64,000 nt of DNA from Mycobacterium montefiorense (GTDB taxonomy: Bacteria > Actinomycetota > Actinomycetes > Mycobacteriales > Mycobacteriaceae). The stretch's first letter is position 1. Each line of letters begins with the position of its first letter. This document shows positions 17,661 through 26,272 of this stretch, piece by piece. The stretch is taken from positions 124,001 to 188,000 of the forward strand of contig NZ_BFCH01000017.1 in assembly GCF_003112775.1 (NCBI RefSeq), written 5' to 3'. The position numbers and the translations under genes were made by a program. Under the pieces are notes generated by a model. The model saw nothing but the letters and a program-made list of their open reading frames with translations. It was not told the origin of the DNA and made no database searches.

Positions 17661-18134
17661 ATGACCGTCGTCGTTGTCGAAGCGGGGCCACATCAGGTGA
17701 GCCGGTCGGTTGACGTGGCCGCACCGGCCGCGGAGCTCTACGAGCTGGCCGCCGATCCCCGGCGCCACCATGAACTGGATGGATCGGGCACCGTCCAGGG
17801 CAACATTAAATGTCCCGAGGCATTGGTTGTGGGTTCGAAGTTTTCGACGAGCATGAAAATGCTGGGCCTGCCGTACCGCCTCACCAGCACGGTGACTGAG
17901 TTGAAGCCGCACGAATTGATCGAATGGCGCCATCCGCTGGGCCACCGCTGGCGCTGGAAGTTCGAGTCGCTCTCGCCCGACTTGACTAGGGTCACCGAGA
18001 CTTTCGACTACCGCGACGCGGGCGCGTTGAAGAAGAAACTGAAGTACTACGAGCGGATGGGTTTCGCGAAAGCCAATGCAAAGGGCATTGAGGCGACGCT
18101 GGCCAGACTCCGCGATCGCTACGCCGCGACTTAG
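17661..18134 (+). CDS. SRPBCC (START-like/polyketide cyclase) protein
   Basis: A 157-residue cytosolic protein with the SRPBCC pattern: N-terminal [20 protein letters not shown], middle strands, then WRWKFESL and a C-terminal helix. The fold encloses a hydrophobic ligand cavity; members include cyclases, lipid carriers and stress proteins. No catalytic residues can be named. The start ATG has AGGAGA upstream. It follows the LysR gene and may be co-transcribed with it. A second SRPBCC gene in the window (40728-41186) is only distantly similar. Confidence 0.82.
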   Translation: MTVVVVEAGPHQVSRSVDVAAPAAELYELAADPRRHHELDGSGTVQGNIKCPEALVVGSKFSTSMKMLGLPYRLTSTVTELKPHELIEWRHPLGHRWRWKFESLSPDLTRVTETFDYRDAGALKKKLKYYERMGFAKANAKGIEATLARLRDRYAAT

Positions 18135-18162
18135 TGAACGCGATCGCGACCTGAATCGTGGT

Positions 18163-18195
18163 TCCTTCGGAGTAACGGCCCCGCCCACCGAAGGA
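18163..18195 (+). promoter_or_regulatory. Hairpin sequestering the ribosome-binding site of the DUF417 gene
   Basis: TCCTTCGG (18163-18170) is exactly complementary to CCGAAGGA (18188-18195) across a 17-base loop. The 3' arm contains AAGGA, the evident ribosome site eight bases before the ATG at 18204. If folded, the site is masked, which would make translation conditional (temperature, protein or ligand). The pairing is seen directly; the regulatory role is inferred. Confidence 0.5.
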
Positions 18196-18203
18196 CTTCG
18201 TCG

Positions 18204-18701
18204 ATGACCGCTAGCGGCAACACCACGCCAACACATTCCCTGTCGGGATCACTGATCCGATCGGGACAGTTGATCAGTCGTTACGGTCTGGTCGTCGTCT
18301 TGGCTTGGATCGGGTTCGGCAAGTACGTCAAAATGGAATCCCGGGTGCTGATCGAGCACAACCCGCTGATGAGCTGGGTCTACGACGTATTCAGCGTCAC
18401 GACCGTTGCCCGCGGACTAGGGACGATGGAAATCGTTGCGGCACTTCTCATTGCGTTGTACCCGGTCTGGCCCCGCGTGTCGGCGATCGGAAGTGCGTTA
18501 GCGGTCGTGCTGTTTTTGGGGACGTTGAGCTTTTTGTTCACCACGCCCGGCGTGGTCTCGACCCACGCCGCCGGACTGCCCGTGCTGTCGGGGATGCCGG
18601 GCCAGTTCCTGCTCAAGGACCTGGTGTTGATCGGGGTGGCGTTATGGACCCTCGGCGACGCGCTGCGTGAACAGCGTTCCGCGGATGAGGCTTTTGGCTG
18701 A
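18204..18701 (+). CDS. DUF417 family membrane protein (YkgB/RclC-like)
   Basis: A 165-residue polytopic protein with about four membrane segments. Family landmarks are an N-terminal SRYGLVVVLAWIGFGKY, then EHNPLMSW and a C-terminal LKDLVLIGVALWTLGDAL. In E. coli the relative RclC belongs to the reactive-chlorine-resistance operon; the activity is unknown. Its ribosome site lies in a possible hairpin (18163-18195). Its last 60 bases overlap the convergent TetR gene, so transcripts of the two are partly antisense. Confidence 0.85.
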   Translation: MTASGNTTPTHSLSGSLIRSGQLISRYGLVVVLAWIGFGKYVKMESRVLIEHNPLMSWVYDVFSVTTVARGLGTMEIVAALLIALYPVWPRVSAIGSALAVVLFLGTLSFLFTTPGVVSTHAAGLPVLSGMPGQFLLKDLVLIGVALWTLGDALREQRSADEAFG

Positions 18702-19250
18702 ACTCAGCGCAGCTTGGTAGGTCGCCGGTGCCAAGCTGTCCGCCTGCTCGGACAGCCCCCGGGTCAGCGCGCAGATCGCTTCGACCGTCGACCGGCTGTC
18801 GGTTTCGGCGGACAGCGTCCCGCGTTGCCGGGCATCCTCGACGATCTCAAAGACGACGTCGTGCAACGCCTTGGATCCGGGGGATTTCGCCGTGCTGGCC
18901 GCGCGCAGCGCCCGCAAGAAGCCGGTCAGATACGGATGGTCGCGGATTAGTCGGGTCGACTCATCAAGCACCGCGTCGACCCGGTCGTTGACATCGTCGT
19001 GTTGGGCCGCGGCCGCGCGCAGTCGTGGCGCCACGATCTCCTCGATCTCCTCGCCGGTCGCATTGAGCAGTTCGGATTTGTTCGGAAAGTAGTGGTACAG
19101 GCTGCCACTGGTCATGTCGGCGGCCCGAGCGATCTGCCGGATGGTGGCCTGCGAGTAGCCGACTTCGGCCACGCAGCGCATCGCGGCGGTGATGATCCTT
19201 CGGCGAGTCTCCTCGCTGTCCGCTCCCACCGGGCGGCCCAATTGCGTCAT
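18642..19250 (-). CDS. TetR family regulator (paralogue of 20026-20673)
   Basis: About 202 residues. The DNA-binding domain (TQLGRPVGADSEETRRRI through HYFPNKSEL) is nearly the same as that of the TetR protein encoded at 20026-20673, while the ligand domains diverge. I start it at ATG 19250, whose ATGA overlaps the stop of the TRIC-type channel gene upstream, so the two are translationally coupled. The matching recognition helices predict shared or overlapping operators. The motif at 20675-20696 and 25239-25260 is a candidate target. Confidence 0.9.
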   Translation of the reverse strand: MTQLGRPVGADSEETRRRIITAAMRCVAEVGYSQATIRQIARAADMTSGSLYHYFPNKSELLNATGEEIEEIVAPRLRAAAAQHDDVNDRVDAVLDESTRLIRDHPYLTGFLRALRAASTAKSPGSKALHDVVFEIVEDARQRGTLSAETDSRSTVEAICALTRGLSEQADSLAPATYQAALSSAKSLIRGTLFTQRVAEGP

Positions 19251-19945
19251 GGTTCCTCGCGGCGGCGTACTCGCGTGCCGATCCGGATGCGCCACGCCCG
19301 CTTTCGCCGCACCAGGTAGTAGTCCGCGGTCAGGCTCTCGCCAAGCCGCCAGCCGCGCCATCTGGCCAGCAGGCACAGACATGCGCCGGCGGCAATTCCA
19401 GCCAGTTCGCCCTGCGGGGCCAAGTCATAGCGGGAGAGCAGCACCACGGTGCCGCTGGCCGCGACCGCGGGTGTCGCGTAAAGAGTATTGCCGCCGAAGA
19501 TCGCCGGGGTGCGGTTCACCGCCAGGTCACGCAGCGCTCCGCCGCCAACGGCGCTGATCGTGCCGAGCAAAATCGCCGGGAGCCAAGACAATCCGGATGC
19601 CAAGGTCTTCTCCGCGCCGACCACCGCCCAGGTGCCCAATGCCAGCGCATCGACGATCGGGTAGGTCAGGGTCCAGAGCCGGGCGCGTAGCGGTATCAAG
19701 AACGCGACCGCCGCTGCGGCCACGGCGACCACCACGTAGAGCGAGTCAGTCAACGCCACCGGCGGCCCGTGCTGCAGCAGTGTGTCGCGGATCAGGCCGC
19801 CGCCGAGTCCCGACAGGATTGCCAGCGCAACGAATCCCACAGGGTCCATACGGAATTCGCGGGCAACGACGCCACCTAGCACGGCATTGACGAATACGCC
19901 GGCCAAGTCGATTGCGCGCGAGAATTCCCCCAACTCGAGGTTCAC
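19247..19945 (-). CDS. TRIC-type trimeric cation channel (UPF0126)
   Basis: A 232-residue membrane protein with about seven hydrophobic helices arranged as two repeats. Each repeat has the conserved glycine-rich segment: LSGLGGGLIRDTLL and LGTISAVGGGALRDL. Bacterial homologues form homotrimeric K+/Na+-permeable channels. It overlaps the downstream TetR gene by four bases (ATGA). Coupling of a channel to a TetR regulator is unusual and could indicate control by membrane stress; this is inference. The divergent TetR paralogue at 20026 starts 80 bp away. Confidence 0.86.
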   Translation of the reverse strand: MNLELGEFSRAIDLAGVFVNAVLGGVVAREFRMDPVGFVALAILSGLGGGLIRDTLLQHGPPVALTDSLYVVVAVAAAAVAFLIPLRARLWTLTYPIVDALALGTWAVVGAEKTLASGLSWLPAILLGTISAVGGGALRDLAVNRTPAIFGGNTLYATPAVAASGTVVLLSRYDLAPQGELAGIAAGACLCLLARWRGWRLGESLTADYYLVRRKRAWRIRIGTRVRRREEP

Positions 19946-20025
19946 GGCCGCACACCTCCGGGATTACATGGTTGGTCAAATATATTCGAAGATGTACTGC
20001 GCCCGCGGTCGAAGGGTGGGCAACT

Positions 20026-20673
20026 ATGCGCGCGAGGACACAGCTGGGCCGCCCCGTCGGCGCCAGCGGTGAAGAGACCCGCCGCCGCATCATCGTCGCG
20101 ACGATGAAATGTGTGGCGGAGGTCGGCTATGCAAAGGCGACGATCCGTGAGATCGCGCGCATGGCCGACATGACCAGCGCCAGCCTGTACAACTACTTTC
20201 CGAACAAATCCGAGCTGATCACGGCAGCCATCGCGGCCAGGACCGACACGGCCATGCCACGCCTGCGACAGGCGGCCCAACGCCCCGGCAACATCGTGGA
20301 CCGAATTGAAGCGGTGCTCGACGAATCCGGGCAATTGATGCATGAGTACCCGGACCTGGCCGCCTTCGAGTTTGCGATCCGGGCGGAAACCATGGCGGTC
20401 CCAGGCCGGCGAAAAGCCCGCGGTAAACCGATGAATCCCGGGTTCGAGGCCTTCCGCGAAATCATCGAGGGTGTCGTCGAGGACGCCCGCCAGCGTGGCG
20501 AGCTGGGTGACCACCCCGATTCGGGGGCCGTCGTCGCGGCGATCTACGCGCTCGTCTACGGACTGACCGAGGTGGCAGCTACGCTGCCGCCGGAGGACTA
20601 CCACGCCGCACTGGGTTCAGCGAAGGTGCTGGTCAGAGGGGCCATATTCGATCAGCAGGGAGCAATTCCTTGA
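20026..20673 (+). CDS. TetR family regulator (paralogue of 18642-19250)
   Basis: A 215-residue protein. Its N-terminal 65 residues (TQLGRPVGASGEETRRRI through NYFPNKSEL) closely match the TetR protein encoded at 18642-19250, indicating duplication with divergence of the ligand domain. I use ATG 20026; the longer frame from 19912 would run into the divergent channel gene's promoter and start. It is directly followed by the two flavin monooxygenase genes, and a motif shared with the alcohol dehydrogenase promoter begins two bases after its stop, so it probably controls that unit. Confidence 0.9.
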   Translation: MRARTQLGRPVGASGEETRRRIIVATMKCVAEVGYAKATIREIARMADMTSASLYNYFPNKSELITAAIAARTDTAMPRLRQAAQRPGNIVDRIEAVLDESGQLMHEYPDLAAFEFAIRAETMAVPGRRKARGKPMNPGFEAFREIIEGVVEDARQRGELGDHPDSGAVVAAIYALVYGLTEVAATLPPEDYHAALGSAKVLVRGAIFDQQGAIP

Positions 20674-20674
20674 T

Positions 20675-20696
20675 ACGATCAAGCGATTAATTATAG
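20675..20696. promoter_or_regulatory. Shared 22-bp motif, copy 1 (upstream of monooxygenases)
   Basis: ACGATCAAGCGATTAA followed by TTATAG. Nineteen of 22 positions match the copy at 25239-25260 upstream of the alcohol dehydrogenase, on the same strand. It begins two bases after the TetR stop codon and 30 bp before the monooxygenase start. A TTGATA 16 bases before TATAGA suggests it overlaps a promoter. It is most likely an operator that co-regulates the two units. Confidence 0.6.
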
Positions 20697-20725
20697 AGTC
20701 GGCTCACGAAGAGCGGAGTCGGGAC

Positions 20726-22525
20726 TTGACCGAGACTGTTGGGTGCGCGTTCGATGTCGATGCGCTGCGGCGCAAGTATGCCGAGGAGCGCGCGCGGCGG
20801 TTGCGCCCTGACGCGATCGACCAGTATGTGGAAATCGCCGGGGACTTCGCCCACTTCGCCGAAGATCCCTGGGTCGACGAGGAACCAGCCCGCGAGCCCC
20901 GCACCGACGAGGTCGAGGTGGCGATCGTGGGTGCCGGCTTCGGCGGGCTATTGACAGGGGCTCGGCTGCACGAGCTCGGAGTGAAGAGTGTGCGGTTGAT
21001 CGACCGCGCCGCGGACGTGGGCGGTACCTGGTACTGGAACCGGTATCCAGGGATCGCGTGCGACGTCGAATCCTATGTGTACATCCCGCTGCTGGAAGAA
21101 CTCGGCTACATCCCGGCGGAGAAATACGCCAAGGGCGCGGAGATCTTTGCGCACTGCCAGCGCATCGCGCACCAGTACGATCTGTATCGCGATGCGTGTC
21201 TGGGCACTGATGTAGAGGAAATCCGTTGGGATGCAGCGGAATCCCGCTGGATCATCCGCACCAATCGGGGCGACGTGATGCGGGCCAAGTTCGTCTCGAT
21301 GGCCAACGGATATCAGGCCAAACCCAAACTGCCCGGCATTGGCGGGCTCGGGTCGTTTCGCGGTCACACGTTCCACACCAGCCGCTGGGATTACGGCTAC
21401 ACCGGGGAGCACCTGGAGAACCTGTCCGGTCTGCGTGTCGGGATCATCGGCACCGGCGCGACCGCGGTCCAGTGTGTGCCGCACCTTGGCGCTGCCGCCC
21501 GGCAGCTTTACGTCTTCCAGCGCACGCCCTCGTCAGTCGACGTGCGCGCCAATGCGGACACGGATCCCCAGTGGGCCAACACATTACAGCCAGGCTGGCA
21601 ACGCCAGCGCATCCAGAACTTTCAGATCCTGACCGCCGGCGGGCAGGCACCCGAGGATCTCGTCGCCGATGCCTGGACGAGCATCACCCGCAAGTTGCCG
21701 GTGATGCGTCATGACAGCGACGAGTCGGTGGACCCCGAGCAGCGCGGCCGCGACATCGAGCTCGCAGACTTCGCCAAAATGGAGGAGATCCGCGCCCGCG
21801 TTGACGAGATCGTGGCCAACCCCGACACGGCCGAGGCGCTCAAACCCTGGTACGGCTACTTCTGCAAACGTCCCTGCTTTCACGACGATTATCTGCAAAC
21901 CTTCAACCGCGACAACGTGACCCTGGTCGACACTCGCGGTCGCGGCGTGGAGCGCATCGTCGAGTCCGGCGTCGTCGTCGACTCAGTGACCTATGAGCTC
22001 GACTGCCTGATCTTCGCGACAGGCTTCGAGGTGGGCACCGACTACAGCCGTCGCACCGGATTCGAGTTGATCGGCCGCGACGGCGTGACCCTGACCGAGC
22101 GCTGGAACGACGGTGTCCGCACCTTCCAGGGCTTGTGCGCCAACGGTTTCCCTAACTGCTTCATCGAAAGCATCTCTCAAGCCGGATTGACGGTGAACTT
22201 CCCCTACCTGCTTGACGTGCAAGCCAGCCATGCCGCCTGGATCATCGCCTGGGCTCTCGAGCACGGTGTCAGCGAGGTTGAGGCGTCGCCGGCCGCCGAA
22301 GCCGCCTGGGTCGACACGGTGGTCGCCCGGTCGGTCGCGACCGCCGACCGCGCCAAGACCTGCACGCCCGGTTACTACAACCGCGAGGGCAAGGCGGACG
22401 CCAAGACGCGACAGGGCAGTTTCTTCTTCGGTGCGCCCACCGAATACGCCGACATTTTGGCGGCCTGGCGCGCGCAAGGAGATATGGCTGGCCTCGACAT
22501 TCGCGGCACCGAGGCCGGGCCGTGA
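20726..22525 (+). CDS. Baeyer-Villiger-type flavin monooxygenase
   Basis: A 599-residue enzyme of the cyclohexanone/steroid monooxygenase type, at the usual length for the class with an N-terminal extension. The FAD-binding loop is GAGFGG, the Baeyer-Villiger fingerprint is FRGHTFHTSRWDY, and the NADPH loop is GTGATA. It should convert ketones to esters or lactones with O2 and NADPH. The start is TTG 20726 with GGAG seven bases upstream. It overlaps the next monooxygenase gene by four bases. The TetR gene and the shared motif lie just upstream. A cyclic or steroid ketone substrate is likely but unproven. Confidence 0.9.
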   Translation: MTETVGCAFDVDALRRKYAEERARRLRPDAIDQYVEIAGDFAHFAEDPWVDEEPAREPRTDEVEVAIVGAGFGGLLTGARLHELGVKSVRLIDRAADVGGTWYWNRYPGIACDVESYVYIPLLEELGYIPAEKYAKGAEIFAHCQRIAHQYDLYRDACLGTDVEEIRWDAAESRWIIRTNRGDVMRAKFVSMANGYQAKPKLPGIGGLGSFRGHTFHTSRWDYGYTGEHLENLSGLRVGIIGTGATAVQCVPHLGAAARQLYVFQRTPSSVDVRANADTDPQWANTLQPGWQRQRIQNFQILTAGGQAPEDLVADAWTSITRKLPVMRHDSDESVDPEQRGRDIELADFAKMEEIRARVDEIVANPDTAEALKPWYGYFCKRPCFHDDYLQTFNRDNVTLVDTRGRGVERIVESGVVVDSVTYELDCLIFATGFEVGTDYSRRTGFELIGRDGVTLTERWNDGVRTFQGLCANGFPNCFIESISQAGLTVNFPYLLDVQASHAAWIIAWALEHGVSEVEASPAAEAAWVDTVVARSVATADRAKTCTPGYYNREGKADAKTRQGSFFFGAPTEYADILAAWRAQGDMAGLDIRGTEAGP

Positions 22526-24093
22526 AGTATCCGCTGGGCCGGGTCCGGGCGGCCGCCCGACGCCGCCGCTCACCCAAGGTGGCGATCATCGGCGCGGGAT
22601 TCGGTGGGTTGGGCGCGGCGGTGGCGCTGCGCAGGGCCGGCATCGACGACCTGGTGATCCTCGAAGCGGATGACGGAGTCGGCGGAACCTGGCGGCGCAA
22701 CACCTACCCCGGTGCCGCGTGCGATATCCAAAGCCATCTGTACTCCTTCTCGTTCGCGCCCAACAAATCCTGGAGCCGGACCTACGCCCGGCAGCCCGAG
22801 ATCCTTGCCTACCTAGAATCGGTGGCCGACGACTTCGACCTGCGCCGTCACCTGCAACTCGGGACGCGTGTGCGTTCCGCCCAATGGAATTCGGCTACCT
22901 GGCGCTGGGACTGCACGATTGAGCGTGCCGGTCGCACCAGCACACTGACCGTCGACGTGGTGGTGTGCGCCGTCGGCCTGTTCGGGTCGTTGAAGGTTCC
23001 CGATATCACGGGCTTGAGCGATTTCCGCGGCTTCGTCATGCACACCGCCCAGTGGGATCACGACATCGCGCTGGCGGGCAAGAAGATGGCGGTGATCGGC
23101 ACGGGCGCCAGTGGGATACAGCTTGTTCCCGAATTGGCGAAGGCCGCCGCCCAGGTGACGGTTTTCCAGCGCACCCCGCCGTGGATGGTTCCCAAAGACG
23201 ATCGCCCCTACAGCGCAACAGAATTGGCGGAATTCCGGCGCAATCCGCTGGCGGTGCCGCGCACCCGCTGGAAGATCTGGAAGTTCCAGCACGACAACAC
23301 CGCGACCTTCGCGGACGACCCGGTGGTCACGGCCCGCACTCAGGTTGCCACCTCGTTTTTAGAGCGCACCGTGGCCGACGCGGAGCTTCGCCGCGCCCTG
23401 ACACCGGATTATCCGCTCCGATGCAAGCGGGTGCTGCTCGGCGACGACTACTACCGGGCGTTGCAGCAAGACAACGTCGCGCTCGTTACCGATCCGATCG
23501 AGCGGATCACCGAGACATCCGTCGTCACCGCAGCGGGCGATGGCGTCGATGTCGACGCGATCGTGCTGGCCACCGGATTCGAGACATCGCGGTACCTGTC
23601 GGGAATCGACGTCGTCGGGTACGGCGGGCAGCGTCTGCACGAGCAGTGGGGCGACGATCCCAGCGCGTATTTGGGTGTGGCTGTCGGTGGGTTCCCGAAC
23701 TTCTTCATGTTGTACGGCCCCAACACCAACCAGGGCGGTAACTCAATCGTCTACATCCTGGAAGCCGGCGCGCGCCTGATAGCCAGCGCGGTGAAACGGC
23801 TGGCGCGTCGAGGCGGCTATCTCGATGTGCGCCCCGAGGCGGAAAAGCGATACAACGAAGGGCTTTCCGCGGACTTGGAGCGCACCATCTGGACCCAGTG
23901 TGACAGCTATTTCCGTTCGCCCACGGGTCGCATCGTCACGCAATGGCCCTACACCGAGCTGGAATACGCGCGCCGGACCTGGCGGCTGCGACCCCGGGAT
24001 TGGCTGCACCGCACCGGGGTGGCTTCGGGCCCTGGCCGACGGCTAGCCGATGCCGAAGTCGATTACGCCGCGGATCAATTCACCGGCGGCTAG
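22522..24093 (+). CDS. Flavin-containing/Baeyer-Villiger-like monooxygenase
   Basis: A 523-residue FAD/NADPH monooxygenase. It has GAGFGG, then GGTWRRNTYPGAACD, the fingerprint-like FRGFVMHTAQWDHD, and a second dinucleotide loop GTGASG. It is similar in type to the upstream enzyme but shorter and clearly not a recent duplicate. The GTG start overlaps the preceding stop (GTGA), indicating coupled translation, so the two may act on the same ketone or in sequence. Its 3' end overlaps the convergent alcohol dehydrogenase gene by 51 bases. Confidence 0.9.
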   Translation: MKYPLGRVRAAARRRRSPKVAIIGAGFGGLGAAVALRRAGIDDLVILEADDGVGGTWRRNTYPGAACDIQSHLYSFSFAPNKSWSRTYARQPEILAYLESVADDFDLRRHLQLGTRVRSAQWNSATWRWDCTIERAGRTSTLTVDVVVCAVGLFGSLKVPDITGLSDFRGFVMHTAQWDHDIALAGKKMAVIGTGASGIQLVPELAKAAAQVTVFQRTPPWMVPKDDRPYSATELAEFRRNPLAVPRTRWKIWKFQHDNTATFADDPVVTARTQVATSFLERTVADAELRRALTPDYPLRCKRVLLGDDYYRALQQDNVALVTDPIERITETSVVTAAGDGVDVDAIVLATGFETSRYLSGIDVVGYGGQRLHEQWGDDPSAYLGVAVGGFPNFFMLYGPNTNQGGNSIVYILEAGARLIASAVKRLARRGGYLDVRPEAEKRYNEGLSADLERTIWTQCDSYFRSPTGRIVTQWPYTELEYARRTWRLRPRDWLHRTGVASGPGRRLADAEVDYAADQFTGG

Positions 24094-25200
24094 GTCGGCG
24101 TAGGCGGCGTTGATCTCGTCGAGCCGGTAACGCCTGGTGATCATCTGGTCGAGGAGTAGTTGGCCCGACCGGTACATCGTGGCCAGCAACGGGATGTCGC
24201 TGCGAGGATTGCACGAGCCGAACACGGTGCCGCACAACTTCTTGTTCATCAGGATGAAGTCTTGCAGCGCGACGTCGATCGAGTGGGTGGCCGGTGACGG
24301 GAGTCCGGTGAGCACGCACGTTCCGCCCTTACGGGTCAACGTCAGTGCGGCTGCGACATCGTCGGCGCCGATCATCGAGGGGGAGACGACGACCGCATCG
24401 GCCATCACGCCCCGGGTCAGCTCACGCACCTGATCGATCGCCTCGGATGCCGTCGCCGCGTGCTGCATCGCACCGAAGGTCAGTGCGGACTCGCGCTTGA
24501 ACGCGACAGGGTCGACCGCGACGATGCGGGCCGCGCCGTTGATCCGGGCGCCCTGAATGGCCGCGGTGCCGATCCCGCCCACCCCGATCACCACCACCGT
24601 GTCACCGCCGCGGACGTTAGCGCGCCGTGCCGCCGAGCCGTAGCCGGTGGGGACCGCGCACGCCAGCAACGCCGCGGGTACCAACGGGAAGTCCCGATCG
24701 ATCTTGACCAGTGAATTCGCCGAGACGACAGTGTGTTCGGCGAACGCCCCGATCTTGGATACGTGCCCGAGGTTGCGTCCGTCGGCGGTGTGGTGGCGAA
24801 AGGTGCCGTCGGTTGGCATGCCGGGCGCCAACGTTCCCGATCCGGTGTCGCACAGGTACTCCATTCCCGTGGCGCACCAACGACATTGGCCGCAGACCGC
24901 GACGAAGGACGTCACCACGTGATCGCCCGGCACGAAGCCGGTGACCCCGGCGCCCACCTCGATCACTGTGCCGGAGCCTTCGTGGCCGCCGATTGTCGGT
25001 GACATGGCCGGGAGCCCCAGTGCGCGCAGGACATCGGGCGGTGCGGCCAGCTTGCCCTGCCGGATGTGTTCGTCGGAGTGGCACAACCCGGTGGCGGCCA
25101 GCCGCACCAGGACCTCGCCGGCCCGGGGTGGATCCAGCTCGAATTCCTCAACAGACCACGGACTGCCGTACTCGTGCAGGACGGCCGCGCGGCTTTTCAT
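24043..25200 (-). CDS. Zinc alcohol dehydrogenase, NDMA/mycofactocin-dependent type
   Basis: A 385-residue MDR enzyme close in pattern to the Rxyl_3153/AdhD group. Catalytic zinc ligands are in GLCHSDEH and GGHEGSG; the structural zinc cysteines are CGQCRWC followed by a later Cys; the NAD loop is GVGGIG. Such enzymes use non-exchanged NAD and mycofactocin as electron acceptor. I start at ATG 25200 (MKSRAAVL). A TATAAT box and operator-like repeat lie 34-60 bp upstream. It probably oxidises an alcohol tied to the neighbouring monooxygenases. The M. tuberculosis mymA cluster similarly joins a monooxygenase, an SDR and AdhD. Confidence 0.88.
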   Translation of the reverse strand: MKSRAAVLHEYGSPWSVEEFELDPPRAGEVLVRLAATGLCHSDEHIRQGKLAAPPDVLRALGLPAMSPTIGGHEGSGTVIEVGAGVTGFVPGDHVVTSFVAVCGQCRWCATGMEYLCDTGSGTLAPGMPTDGTFRHHTADGRNLGHVSKIGAFAEHTVVSANSLVKIDRDFPLVPAALLACAVPTGYGSAARRANVRGGDTVVVIGVGGIGTAAIQGARINGAARIVAVDPVAFKRESALTFGAMQHAATASEAIDQVRELTRGVMADAVVVSPSMIGADDVAAALTLTRKGGTCVLTGLPSPATHSIDVALQDFILMNKKLCGTVFGSCNPRSDIPLLATMYRSGQLLLDQMITRRYRLDEINAAYADLAAGELIRGVIDFGIG

Positions 25201-25233
25201 CGATGCTCGCCTCTCCATCGTGGTCGCCGGCAG

Positions 25234-25260
25234 ATTAAACGATCAACCGTTTGATTATAG
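25234..25260 (-). promoter_or_regulatory. Promoter with operator for the alcohol dehydrogenase; shared motif copy 2
   Basis: On the reverse strand TATAAT (25259-25254) is a strong -10 element. ATTAAACG and CGTTTGAT (25234-25255) form an inverted repeat with one mismatch around ATCAAC, covering the -10 and the expected start site. Positions 25239-25260 match 19 of 22 bases of the copy at 20675-20696. A repressor bound here would block the promoter. Confidence 0.65.
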
Positions 25261-25415
25261 GACCTTGTTATTTGCGTCAGGCGGATTCTCACGGCTGTGG
25301 AAAAGTGGCCCGTTAACGTTCTAGGTGTCGTCGCCGTCGTGCTCGTGGCGAAGGCGAACGCGCGAACTGTATGCGGCAATCGACAAGGCGTTCGTCCCGC
25401 AATACCGCGACTGGT

Positions 25416-26229
25416 CTAGCTGCCGGCGGCCACCCGGGCGCGCTCGGTCATCGAGGCGATCACCCCGCCGTCGTTGAGGATGTCGGTGCCGGTGAGATAA
25501 CCCGCCTTGTCGCTGGCGCAGAAGGCGAGTAGCTCGGCCATTTCCTCCGGCTTGCCCCACCGCGGTACCGCGGCGTTGGCCACCATCGCGCCGGCCCATC
25601 TCGGTGTCGATGGACCCCGGAGACACCGAGACGATGCGCAATCCGCGAGCGTTGAAACGCTCGGCCTGCGCCTGGCTGTACCACTTCACGAAGCTCTTGC
25701 TCAAGGCGTAGGCGATACCGGACCGCGCGTCCTCCGGGGCGATTTCGCATGCCGTCATCATGGTGTCCATGAACGCGTCGCCGTCGGTCAGTGCTAGCGG
25801 GAATTGTTCTGCTGGAATCATTTCCGTCGGCAGCATGTGGGCAGCCATCGATGCCACGTTGACAATCACGGAGCCCTCGCCCGCCGACGCGTAAAACACC
25901 TCGTTGATGTTGACGGTCCCGATTGCGTTGGTCCGCATCACATAGTCGGCCGCGCCCATGCTCGGGCTTACCCCCGCGGTGTGGATGACCGAGGCGATCG
26001 TCCCGACGGTTTTCGCCGTCTCCAGCAGGTCGGTGACCGCACGCCGGTCGGTGACGTCGCAGTTGACGGCGGTGGCAGTCACTCCGAGGTCTTTGAGGGT
26101 CCCGGCTGCGCTGTCCAATCGGTCCTGCCTGACGTCGCACAGCACTATTGCGTGGCCGCTGCCGACGATCTTGGCCGTGGCCAGGCCCATGCCACCCGCA
26201 CCGCCGGTGATTATCGAGACTCGATTCAT
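25416..26229 (-). pseudogene. Short-chain dehydrogenase, frameshifted near the 3' end
   Basis: The frame starting MNRVSIITGGAGGMG reads a normal SDR with HTAG, NVASM and the catalytic YALSK. After SIDTEMG it loses similarity. From there another frame reads MVANAAVPRWGKPEEMAELL, continues through the classical C-terminal LTGTDILNDGG and stops at 25416. One extra base in the GC-rich run at 25587-25597 explains it. Without the shift the product is about 270 residues. As it stands it carries a long foreign tail and probably does not fold well. It is convergent to nothing and follows the cyclase gene's strand; the cause is mutation or sequence error. Confidence 0.8.
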
Positions 26230-26272
26230 ACCTGGACGGTATTACGCAGGCCGATTTCGGGCGGAGCCGGGG

